A model generated the notes under the pieces. That model saw only the letters and a list, made by a program, of their open reading frames with translations, was not told the origin of the DNA and did not search any database. This document shows positions 12,918 through 23,629 of a stretch of DNA of 64,000 nt, one piece after another; position 1 is the first letter of the stretch, and the number at the start of each line of letters is the position of its first letter. The DNA is from Larimichthys crocea. Taxonomy: Eukaryota; Chordata; Actinopteri; Sciaenidae. The stretch spans positions 12,821,711 to 12,885,710 of the forward strand of contig NC_040022.1 of NCBI RefSeq assembly GCF_000972845.2, written 5' to 3'. The translations under genes were made by a program, and so were the position numbers.

Positions 12918-13756
12918 TTTGTTGTTTTGGCGGCCCGCAGCACCCTGTGTCCTGTTAGCTAATAAACTGCTATCGTCTCATAGTAAAGGGCAGGAGTGTC
13001 CGGCGCCAGTGTCTGCCCCAGTTACAGACACACACCAGTCTGAAGTCACTCCCACCTCCCAGTGAGTGAACTCTCAGTCCGTTTGACTCCTAAAGACCCG
13101 TCGAGTCACGCAGTCCTGTTCAATGCACGGATTTATGAGTGTATGCTGAGTTTATACCTGCCAGCCTGTTTACAACCCGATCCATCTGTTTGAAATGAAC
13201 ATTTTCTGTGAACCACCTGCGAGCTGTGAAAGGTAAGACCCCCCTTTTTTTTAATACTGCTCATTCCTGCTAAACAACCTGTGAACTTTGTGACAACGTT
13301 TTTTTTTACTTCCACAAAATAAGCACTAAAAAGCTCAGGCAGACCAAAACTGTATTTATACCAACTAATCCTTCCAACTTTAAGGATAGAGTATAGAATA
13401 GAATGTCCCGTCAAAGGTGAAAAGAAATGTGCAATGGACAACATTAATTTCTCAGTCCTCTTGTACAAATGTAAGGCTGGTGGCGCATATCAAAGCGCTT
13501 CCAAACTGGCTGTTTAGTATGCAATCCAGACCACACAGTAAACAACAAGTCATTCATGGGTGACTTACAATGCATCTCCACCAGTGGAAACCACACTAAC
13601 AACAGAGAGAGCTCCGTCCATGGCGACAGACAGGGTTAATTTGACCCAACTGTTAAGGAGACAAATTGCTGTGGGACCCCTCCGTCTGTCACCCAAGGCA
13701 CAAGAAGCCCATTCAGTCTGCTGCTTTTATTAATGTCAGTGGCTGCAGTCCAGGCA

Positions 13757-13780
13757 TACCACCACCACCACCACCACCAC
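13757..13780. repeat. (CCA)n trinucleotide repeat
   Basis: Eight accacc-type units; accounts for the poly-Pro/poly-Trp ORFs on the two strands. Confidence 0.9.
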
Positions 13781-14334
13781 CTATCAGCATCACTGTCATC
13801 TTCCTCATCACTGCTGCTACCCATTTGGCCCAGCTCTCTCTCTCTAACTCTAGATATGTGTTGTACGTGCTGCTGCTGCCTGTTGTCCAACTGCTTCCTC
13901 CTCTGAGGTCTGTGGCAAAGAGTCCATCTGAGGCGCCAGTTAACGATGGTGGAGAGTAGTGTGAAAAGTCTGGATCAGGAAAGGACGTGTGGTTGACTTT
14001 TCAAAAACTGATTTTCAGTCGTGTTTTAAATTAAGCAGCTGCAGGCCGCTCACCATCAGATTATGCTTACATGTGCACAATGTTATTGATTTTTCCATCC
14101 ATCGGTAATAAGTGCTGAAAATGTGTTTCTCATACTCACAGCAATGGCAGACATTGATGTCTCAACACAATGGCGTGTGTGTGTGGATTTATTGTTTCAG
14201 GACAAAAGATTGTGTCATTTGCAAGTACAACACTGAAAATGATGAATGAATATTATGACAAAAGAAATGCAGCTTACTTTACCAGTTTGTGTTCGTGTGT
14301 CAGTCATCACAGTAACAGCACGACTAGGATTGAA

Positions 14335-14593
14335 ACAGGATGGAAAGTTTCCAGTAAATTTCCAGAAACTTTCCGGAAATAAATTTGAAATATTCCAAAT
14401 CAAAAACTCAATGGGAATTATGGAAATTTATGGGAATTAACTGCAAAGTAGGGGTAATTTAAACAAAGTGTATCATATCCAAACATAATGTAAACATTTC
14501 GCTTTGTCAAAAATTTCTGGTTTATTCCTATAAATTCCTGTTAATTCCCATGGAAAGTTTCCAACTTTAAAAGTACCGGGAATTTTGCAACCC
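14335..14593. mobile_element. Short dispersed element ('gggttgcaaaattcc' family), copy 1
   Basis: It ends ccgggaattttgcaacccta and contains repeated ggaaagtttcc and gggaatt motifs; the left end (cgactaggattgaaac) is a degenerate inverted match. Related copies are at 15888-16212 and 34066-34432. Confidence 0.6.
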
Positions 14594-15887
14594 TAATCAG
14601 GCCAGACTGGTTTAGGGAAAGTGTGTGTTTATAGTTTTCTGTGAATTAGATAAGTATTCACTCTGTTCACTGCTATATTTATTGAGTTGTTATGGTGTAA
14701 AGAATCAACCTACCACTGCCATGTGATAAAGCTGAGATAAACCGATCTAAATAAATAAATCTGCTGTCCAGTAAGAGGTTAACAGTATCATTGTGTAATC
14801 TTAAAATACACAAAGATGACCTACTACATGGTAATGCAATACAATAGAACTAAACATTTATCTTGTTGGGGTGGCTGCAGAAGCCCAGGGTTCAAATCCG
14901 ACCTGTGGCTCTTTCCCACATTCCTGTCACTCTTCAGCTGTCTCTGTCAAAATAAAGAAAAGGCCGAAAAAATAATCTTGGAAAAAAAAAATATATATAT
15001 ATAGGCTAGACTCGGGAAGTCTATATGTGTTTATCTGTCTGCATCTAAGAGAGAGAATTAAATCTGCAGCACACTGAGGGCCTGACAGTGTTACAAGCAT
15101 CCAGATTGGCGCCCAAGGCTGCTGAGACTGCCTATAAGACACCCACATGCTGAAGCAGAGCGCCTCATTAGGTAGGACACGCAGCGACGGGGGTGGAGAA
15201 CGGAGAGAAGATGGGTGGGAGAAGGAGAGAGATGAAGGGAGTAGTTCTTCACACTCCATCTGGACGGAGTCTTTAAAAATCCCCCCACCATGTCAAGATT
15301 TTACACAGGCAGTTCAAAGTGTCAGTGACACGAGGGAGGGTTGGAGGTTGGAGGTCACCATGAAATTCTCTGAATGGGCAGCTAACTGGAAATTAACTAT
15401 CAGACTGCCCACAGCTCTTTACTGTACAATAATGATTGGTTATAGCTGGCCAAGCACACAGAAGTGTGGTAGTAGAAGATTTTACTGAATGAACAACTTC
15501 CTTGTCCTTTCTTTTCTATTAATCTGACATCCAATTTTAGGTAATTGATAAGTGATCTGATCTGAGGTCAGTTCAGCAGGACGTCTTTGACTCTTTCTAC
15601 TATTGTCCCTGTGGTTGTTCAGTGTGTTGCTGATCTTACTTTACATCCTGATATATTGCCTCCACCGTTGCAGGCTTATCACAGACGCAGTTCCTGTGAG
15701 CTGTAGAGAGATACAAACACAGCCCATGTCAGTGACCTGCTGATCGGGGGCGTTCATGTAGCAGTCCTGGATGATTTGTCTTCACAGTAGAGCTCTACCT
15801 TGTTTAAATAAGGCTAAAGGTCTGCAGTCACTCTATCTGGTCTATGCACGAAAACAAAGTTTCACAAAACCTTACACACCATTAGGG

Positions 15888-16212
15888 TTGCAAAATTCCA
15901 GGAGTTTTCAAAGTTGGAAACTTCCCATGGGAATGAACAGGACCTTATGGGAATTAATGTGAATAAATCTTTAATTTACAATACTGAAGGTTGGCCCTTA
16001 ACAGGCAACTATGGTTGGGGAAAATTTATTTTAGCATAATCTTGACTAAAACAACCAGATTTTATGATTTCCTGCTATTCCTCAATCACATGCACATAGC
16101 ACACTGCTTACTGCAGGGCTACTGAGGCCACGCCCCCTACCTGCACAGGTGATTCCTGTACCTGGACCACACTTCGTGTTCCTGGACTACATAATATTGT
16201 TCAATAAAATAT
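15888..16212. mobile_element. Dispersed element, 'gggttgcaaaattcc' family, copy 2
   Basis: It starts agggttgcaaaattcc and shares with 34066-34432 a long body (actaaaacaaccagatttt, cacatagcacactgcttact, ggactacataatattg). Confidence 0.65.
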
Positions 16213-17094
16213 TTCAAACTTATACAGTAGTCAAACAAGCTGCATTTTCCACTCTGTGATTTGTGTGGCACTGGGAGACCAAAAAGCACATTAAGTGCAA
16301 ACAATTTACATTACAGTTTCACATTTATTTTGAAGCTAGCGCTGTATCAATGACTCACCGGCACAGCTGATGGAAGACGGTCCAAACATTTCCATAACTA
16401 TTATATTATATTCATTAAAAAAGCTGAAATTGTAAATTCAGATGCATTACTTTATTAAAGTTGACCTCCAGTAGACTTATTCATGTTTGTTGTACATGTT
16501 ATAGATTTTCAAGCCATGACAATGTGGAAATGGTGGAGTAATATTTTTAGTGATGAGTCAGGTGTGCTGTCATGCTGATTAAAGCACCTTCTAAACATCT
16601 AGTTAAACAATCAGATTGCTTGGACCTACTTGTTGTGTAATAAATAGTATTAGCCTTTCAAGTATAATTATGTATATATGTTATATGTTGAATTGTGCCG
16701 CATACATACATACCTCCCCCAGCTCAAGATTTTTTCCACTATCAGCCCTGCGTGTTCACCATATTAATATTGTGTCTCACCAGATTTCAGTTTTTCTGTG
16801 CTTAATCTAAACAGGTCTTGCTCATTAAGTCTTAGAAACAGATCTAAATTCATTTGAACCGATGGAGGTGAGATTCTGTCTGTGATGAATCACCTCAATT
16901 ATCACCTCTCCTCTCCACCCTGCTTTGCTCTGATGTGTTATTTCCTGGATTGGAGGAGGAAGAAGGACACTTTCTCACACAATTACACTGACACTGATCA
17001 GTCAGTGTGTTTGTCCTATATCTGCAGCTAAAACTCCCAGGCTGTCTATAATTGAAGATGTTCTGACACCATTTTTTCCCTCCCAATACCGATT

Positions 17095-17930
17095 TTGATA
17101 CTTGTGCTGTTTCGTACGGTGTCGTGAGATATGGTGTCGGCCCATACGAGTACCAATACCAGTATGTTATGAAATAATATCATACTACGCCTGCATGACT
17201 GTGATATGATTATCATTGTGGTAAGGCCTGGCTCAGGTTAAACCCTTTGTAAAACATGAATAAATACAGCAAATTTAAGCCATTTATTTTTTTTATGCAT
17301 TTTTAAATAAAACAGTATAAAAAACAGGAGTGCAAATGCAATTTGACTAAATAAATCTAGGAATAATTATTAAAAAAAAAAGAAAAAGTGCAGCCACAAT
17401 ATTTCAAAATAAAAATAAATAAAAAAGGCATTTAAATAGAAAAGTATAAAAACAGTAGTGCAACAGCAACTTAAATAAATAAAGCTATATATATATATAG
17501 ACACGTCTTCAGGTGTTCAAGAATCAAGTTGCTGGTGATAAAATTAGCAACACTCATGCTACTTCTCGAGATTTTTTCTTTGCATATGTTGCATGTCGCA
17601 GTCTTACTGGTGGGAGCATCCCGCGTGAAATACTGCAACACCGCCGACATGATATGCTAGGGCTAGTTAGCAGCTAGTTAGCTTAGCTCCAAGCCTCGCG
17701 TCAACTCATCCCTCGAAAACAGCAGGCTGCAGCACAGTGCCACTATTTTAAAAGTGGCGAAGAAGAACTGTGCCAGAGCTTAACGGAGCTAATCTAAATA
17801 GATTACTAATTTAATAAATTACGTGGTATTGGATCTGTGCCTGGACTCCAGTAGTCACCGATACCGATGCCAGCATTTTCGGCAGTATTGGACCAATTTC
17901 CAATATCCTCTATCTATAATGTAGCTTAAA
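17095..17930 (-). mobile_element. Degenerate hAT-like transposon carrying a BED zinc-finger start
   Basis: Both ends have ataccgat-type sequence in inverted orientation. Read on the minus strand, an ATG at 17650 opens a frame with a BED-finger-like segment (17650-17502). The remainder toward 17095 is A/T-rich and non-coding, so most of a transposase is missing. Boundaries are approximate. Confidence 0.5.
17502..17650 (-). pseudogene. hAT transposase N-terminal fragment with BED zinc finger
   Basis: From ATG at 17650-17648 the minus strand reads MSAVLQYFTRDAPTSKTATC then NICKEKISRSS and TSNLILEHLKTC. The aromatic start (QYFT), the C-x2-C pair (CNIC) and the later H..LK..C, with TSNL before them, fit the BED zinc finger of hAT transposases and ZBED proteins. 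The frame runs into a TA-rich tract and stops soon after. No catalytic domain follows, so it is a remnant. Confidence 0.5.
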
Positions 17931-18540
17931 ACAGTTGAAGAAGACTCAGGCTGACGAGCTGAAAAAAGTAGTGATGCACGATATGAAAAATTTCAACCGA
18001 TACAAATAATTTCCTGCTTCTCATGGCCGATACCGATAATCATATTCATATTTCAACCCGAAAGTCCCCCGTACGGGGGGCAGTGTGAGATGCATGCACA
18101 ATACAGACAATCAGCGTCTGCTAGGAAGCACCAATCCTGACATGCAGCATACCAAAATGACCTGTGGCTCTAAGCTCTACCCAGCATTGCTACCCAAACG
18201 AAACATAGTAAAATCCCCAAGCAAAAACGAAAACAGCGCATGTCCACTTTAGCGCTTCTGCTAATTTCACAACTTCAACCAAACTGCTGATTACAAAGAT
18301 GTGTGTCGCATCACTGTGTGATGAAAACTCGGCGAGCTAGCCCCCAAAATAAATCCACAAAACTATACCGTATGTCTTATCTTTGCTGTTTCGTGTCAAA
18401 AGTTCTATTCTAGCGGAAAAACGCTGCTAATGTCTCCTGCTATGTCTCTGCTTTAGTTTGAATCAATCACAAAGGTCCTGGTTGTTTACATAAAGACAAA
18501 GAGGCTTTGACAGTGAAGTGAGACCTCTTGGTGCGATATA

Positions 18541-18606
18541 CTTGGTGCTGCTGTTACAAGTGAATTTCCCCGTGGTGGGATAAATAAAATATATATCTAA
18601 TCTAAT
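18541..18606 (+). mobile_element. LINE 3'-tail fragment
   Basis: ctgctgttacaagtgaattt, gtgggataaataaa and a ctaatctaat end, the same tail as 32843-32940 in the other orientation. Confidence 0.5.
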
Positions 18607-18824
18607 ACCACCTTTGGGTTTACTTCATCGTCATTGGTGGGTCAAAGGTGAATGTGGGCCGTACTAATCGATTCTCCTGACTCTGATTGGTCGACAGGTG
18701 ATAGGTGACAGGTGTCAATCAACCGCACTCTGTGTTGTTTTAGCCTTAGCCGCACCGCTAGCTGCTACCGTGGCTCAAAACTCAAAGTCTTCTTTCCTCC
18801 TCGCTGAATCCTCCTGAACAACTT

Positions 18825-19100
18825 TTCAAATCAAATCAAATCAAATTTTATTTATATAGCCCAAAGTCACAAAGTACATTTGCCTCAGAGGGCTTTACAA
18901 TCTGTACAGGGAGTGACACCCTCTGTCCTTAGACCCTCGGTTCCAGTGAGGAAAAACTTGCCCACAAAAACCCTTTAACAGGGAAAAAAGGTGGAAGAAA
19001 CCTCAGGAAGAGCCACAGAGGAGGGATCCCTCTCCCAGGACGGACAGACGTGCAATGGATGTCACGTGTACAGGACAAATCAACACAAACATACTGTCTT
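18825..19100 (-). mobile_element. L2/Rex-type LINE 3' tail, 5' truncated
   Basis: The (tcaaa)n start, tttatttatatagcccaaag, gcctcagagggctttacaat and gagggatccctctcccagga blocks, read on the minus strand, form a fish LINE 3' end. The same blocks follow a reverse-transcriptase fragment at 28114-29030. Confidence 0.75.
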
Positions 19101-20057
19101 TTGCAGACAGCAATGCTGTTGTTATCTTCTGCCACACTGGTGAAGACATGTTCATTATTAGTCTGGCAGAGAAGGGGCCAGGCTTGGGTCCTGCCAATAA
19201 GGCGCTTTTGGAGCTACTCGGCCTGCAAACAATTTCCCTAATTTCATTAATTTATCAGATCTTTTTATCGGTCTAAATGAACCGGGTCGGGTCGATAAAA
19301 AATTACGTAATTTCTTCCCATATCGGCCAATATTTTATCGGTCCGATAAATATCGCGCATCCCTAGAAAAAAGAACCCAGTATTGTAGAGGCCTGCAGCA
19401 CACACAACCTGTGCATCAGCTCTGCAACATGACTGATACACCCCACTGGGACACAAAACAAAGAATACCCTTCACAGTCTTACACTTGATCTCTTCTCTC
19501 TTCACCCTCTCTCTCAGTCGCTTGCAGTCATACATCTGCCTCTGTCTTTGTCTTTTACCTCTCTCTTACTCTGCATAATTTATGAGGCTCTCTGCTCCAC
19601 AGACCCATTAGTCTCTCATCAGGTGACCCAGTTATGAGAGGGGGAAGCCTGCAATGCAGATACGGTCAGCGTGGGTCTCATAAATCAACATTTATGGGAA
19701 CATTGTCCACTCATTCAGATGTTAAATGTGCAATCAGAGCCCACTCGAGCTCAGAGGTGAAGATGATGTAGTGTGGTACTCCTGTGCTTGTCACGTGGCT
19801 CTGGAAAGGACAGAATCAAGGACAGCACGCAGATTTCTGACCTGTGTGGTAGCTCTAATTTGTGTTTTCAAAATTTAGAGTTTAGCTGCAAGAAGTTATA
19901 GACAGCCAATCATTTATTTCTATGATGAATTCAACTCATTATTTGACACTGTTTTGAATCTCGAGGGGAAAAGAATAGATAGACGTCTCAATTCCACTGG
20001 GCAAAGCTTCAAAATGTTGGAGCTGTGCCACGCAGGTGGAGCTGAACATCAGAACAT

Positions 20058-20548
20058 CATGGCATGGTACGTTTCAGAGGCACCATGGCATGGTACGTCT
20101 CAAGGGGAAAAGGATAGATAGACCACTGGGCAAAGCTTCAAAATGTTCGAGCTGTGCAAACCAGGTGGAGCTGAATGCATTTGTTCTAAATAATGATTCC
20201 ACCAGAAGCACCATGGTACGTTTCAGAAGCACCATGGTATGGTACATTTCAGAGGCACCATGGTACGTTTCAGAGGAACCATGGTACGTTTCAGAGGAAC
20301 CATGGCATGGTATGTTTCGGAAGCACCAGGGTACGTTTCAGAAGCACCATAGTATGTTACAGAAGCACCATGGCATGGTATGTTTCAGAAGCACCATAGT
20401 ATGTTTCAGAAGCACCATGGTATGTTTCAGCTGTGCAAACCAGGTGGAGCTGAATGCATCTGTTCTAAATAATGATTGTGATTCCACCAGAAGCACCATG
20501 GTACGTTTCAGAAGCACCATGGCATGATACATTTCAGAGGCACTATGA
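20058..20548. repeat. Minisatellite with about 20-bp units and a longer duplicated block
   Basis: Many tandem copies of units like cagaagcaccatggtacgtt, with cag-agg/aag-caccatgg and tacgtttc/tatgtttc variants. A longer block, gctgtgcaaaccaggtggag to gattccaccagaagcacc, is present twice (about 20150-20215 and 20430-20500), so the array has a higher-order organisation. The ORFs across it are repeat artefacts. Confidence 0.92.
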
Positions 20549-20549
20549 T

Positions 20550-22530
20550 TGCATATTAATCTGGCCGATCAGATACAGAGACAGCATAGAGAATCTGGTT
20601 ATATTTCAGAATAAAACACTCTGTACAGACTCAAGACTAAACTAGGTAGCTGACTTACTCATGGTAGAAGCACATGAACGTAGAAAAAAATGACCAAATA
20701 CTCCACCTATGAAATGCTGCTGGTGGAGTATGCTGCATAACTCCTGTGCTGCAACACATTGTCTCTCTTGATTAGTGTGGTGGAAGAAAATAAAGAGACT
20801 AGGAAGAAGAAATTGTCTTTGGAAGGTTTATTACTGCTTTCATGAAAGAGGACCGGAACCAACAGAGTGACAAAGCAATCTAGAAGTTCACTAAACTGTA
20901 GGCAGGAAATCGCAGATGACACAATGCTGCGCTGACAGCTAGAATAGGAGATCATTGTACTCAATGCAGAATCACGCGCTATATGAAAGATTAACATGAC
21001 ATAGATGACATTTCCCCTGCAATTAGTGTTTGAACCACCAAGTCTGGATTCAAAAAATGGGTCACAGGCCAAGTTGCCAGTTATTTGTATGATTTAATAA
21101 GCTCGGGGGCCAGGGAGTGAGTGAGTGATTTTCCTTAAATGAAACCCAGGTGTCTGGATGTTAAGAGTCTGTGTGAGTGTTCATGGTGGAGTTAAGGCTC
21201 CAATAACAGTGGTTAGTTTCACATCTTAAAACAGGAAACGGGGCAGATTAATTGAAGTGGCTATTTAAAGAAAGCGCATCAGCAATGGCCAGAAATATCT
21301 TTTCTGCTGCCCAAAATAGTTTTTACTCTTTCAAATTTTAATGCCATTTGACACAAGATAGATAAAGAATCATATTTTTAAGCACCCAAAAGAGGAAAGA
21401 AAACATTATTTACATACATATTTAAGAGTGTATCATATTTCAAGAGTATTCTTTGCTGTGTTGGTATCTGTGACTGGCTCAATAATTGTGTATAAGCATT
21501 GGAACGTTCATCTGATGCATCTTACCCTTCAGCAGAATCAGATGTTGGAGCCTGAAGATAATGATTACCACTACATGTGCCTCTGCTAGTGCCGTATTTG
21601 TCATAACGTATTGTATAAATCACCATGACAAATTCCTGTGGATCTGTAAGATCATTGAGAAGACTGGGCGTGAAGGAGCTGTCTGTCATTAGTTTGAGAT
21701 GAGAGTTTTATTTACACAGGAAATATAAAACTTGATCTGATGCCTTGGAAAGCCACTGATGTTCACAGTGCCAGGCTTTGATTTGTGACCTTCCAGCCGA
21801 TAGTTACAGCTCAGTTTTTATTTGAATAAAAACCTACAGAAACTTGTTTGAGATGGAGATGGAACATCTTTCTTTGGCTGACATAGTATGTCATTGAAAT
21901 AAAAATGAGCATTTAGCAAGATCAGACATCTGAAATTGAGTAATGATAACCTCTGGTGTTGGAGAATGGAATCTAAAATTAGATAGTGAACAAACACAGA
22001 CATGAAAACTATTATGGAATAAGAGAGGCAGACTTTGACATTGTCCCTGCTGAGGTCGTCACAATAGAAGAATTTTTAAATTCCATATAATACTAGGGTT
22101 AAAAAATGATACTCTACATCTTTAGCTACTACCACGAGTTAACTGACTGCTGATTGTAGATCTGTTATAATGAACAGAAATTGTATTGTTTTACACATAT
22201 TGAAAAAGCATCAATACTTTTGACAACCCTCGTCCCTGCTCACACTCCCTGCTTTTACGACCTTAGCCCTGCATAGTTTACTCCATGATCGCTCATAGCA
22301 TTAACTTCTTATCCAGCAGAAGGCTGCATTGTTCAAATACATTTTGGTGATCACACAGATGTCTATTGTCTATAGAGAACAACGCAACCTATGCTCGGAA
22401 AACCAACATTTAAATCCAATATTTCTTCAGACTGCACGGCATTGGAACAGCCTCAGTCTGCCATAGCCTGCTCAGCAGAGAAGAATAGAGCAGGAATGGC
22501 TGATCTGTTGCAATATGGATTTAAAGTCTG
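20550..22530. other. No gene recognised
   Basis: Non-coding sequence without a repeat that I can identify. Confidence 0.45.
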
Positions 22531-22859
22531 TGTAAAGTCAGAATAAATGTGTGTTCTGAGTTTGTCAGGGCAAGGAAAAAAGTGTCATAATCACCCAGCC
22601 AAATTTGAATGGTTAAAAACTAGTGATGCACGATATGAAAAATTTCAACAGATACCGATAATTTCCTGCTTCTCATGACTGATACCAATAACTTCATATT
22701 TCAACCCGAAAGTCCCCCTTACAGGGGACAGCGTGAGATGCATGACCGATACAGACAATTAGCGTCTGCTAGGGAGCACCAATCCTGACATGCAGCATAC
22801 CAAAATGACGGAGAAACTCAGCTAAAAGCTCAACCAAGCACTGCTACCCAAACGAAATA

Positions 22860-23326
22860 CAGTGGTCCCTCGTTTATCGCAGGGAAATCGGCGAAGTAAG
22901 TTTTACAATTATTATACATGTTTTAAGGCCGTAAAACCCCTAACCACACACTTTTATACACTTTTCTCAGACAACCATTAACATTTTCTCACATTTCTCT
23001 CTTAAACACTCTCAAAGTTCAAACTTTCGCAGATTTAACAAAAATAAGTACAATACTGTATTAGTAAATGAAACCGTATTTCATAGTTCCTCTGACGGTG
23101 CCGCTCCGCTGTAACGTCTTTTTCCTCTGAAGGCCTTGGTGCAGGTGTTTTTTTCCAAGTGCAGAACATACAACATATTTTGTACAGTACTCCCTTAGCT
23201 AATCAGGACGCAGAACACAATGCGCGTTCATACTGTACAGTACGCTGTAAAAAAAAGCATGCAAAATTACACAAAAAAAATCCGCGAGTCCGCGAAAAGT
23301 GAACCGCGTTATAGCGAGGGACAACT

Positions 23327-23327
<1 letters not shown>
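22860..23327. mobile_element. Tigger/pogo-like MITE nested in the hAT element
   Basis: Terminal repeats CAGTGGTCCCTCGTTTATCGC-type and, reversed, CAGTTGTCCCTCGC, flanked by TA on both sides (22858-22859, 23328-23329). CAGTNGTCCCTCG ends and TA duplication are typical of Tc1/mariner-Tigger elements. Non-coding; subterminal cgcgaa motifs. Confidence 0.75.

Positions 23328-23336
<9 letters not shown>

Positions 23337-23370
<34 letters not shown>
23337..23370. repeat. (AT)n microsatellite
   Basis: About 17 AT units directly after the right end of the Tigger-like insertion, inside the hAT-type element. Confidence 0.95.
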
Positions 23371-23373
<3 letters not shown>

Positions 23374-23629
23374 CAATTTCTTTAATTTATCGGATCTAAC
23401 ATCTATCGGTCTAAATGAACCTATCGGGTTGATAAAAAATTACGTAATTTCTCCCCATATCGGCCGATATTTTATCGGTCTGATAAATATCGTACATCCC
23501 TATTAAGAATATCAACAAGTTTATGAAATTAGGTGTCAAAATCAGCTAAAAATGAATTCTCAGCTCCAGGACTGTGGGGGCGTGTCCACTGAATTGCTAA
23601 TGCCACGCCCACTCGTGGGAGTAGTCGAG

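Larger units (their letters stand above)
12180..17090. other. No gene recognised; several repeats
   Basis: 12540-13120 is richer in C and G and includes the 12-bp minisatellite and gctaataaactgctatcg; it might be a promoter or an old LTR, but I cannot decide. The rest holds the gggttgcaaaattcc elements and no coding signal. Confidence 0.4.
17969..19365. mobile_element. hAT-type non-autonomous element, copy 1, with 8-bp target duplication
   Basis: Ends TAGTGATGCACGATAT and (reversed) TAGGGATGCGCGATAT, flanked on both sides by the same 8 bases gaaaaaag (17961-17968 and 19366-19373), the duplication size of hAT elements. The interior carries TATCGG-rich subterminal repeats. It has been interrupted by LINE tails (about 18541-18606 and 18825-19100). 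No transposase is seen. Confidence 0.8.
22621..23502. mobile_element. hAT-type non-autonomous element, copy 2, with nested insertion
   Basis: Same ends as copy 1 (TAGTGATGCACGATAT, and TAGGGATGTACGATAT reversed). The flanks ttaaaaac and ttaagaat are an aged 8-bp duplication. The outer sequences join into a repeat that occurs uninterrupted near 61300-61467, which serves as an empty-site reference. A Tigger-like element (22860-23327) and an (AT)n tract lie inside. Confidence 0.8.
22531..23625. repeat. Dispersed repeat split by the hAT element
   Basis: The flanks aaagtctgtgtaaagtcaga to aaatttgaatggtt and aacaagtttatgaaattagg to cagctccaggact are contiguous in the reverse-oriented copy at 61300-61467. 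Confidence 0.65.

Noticed and set aside
13636..13959. Poly-proline and poly-tryptophan frames
   Set aside because: They read through the (CCA)n repeat; no protein-like sequence beyond it.
20036..20527. 163-codon repetitive frame
   Set aside because: It is the minisatellite; the reverse strand is equally open in part.
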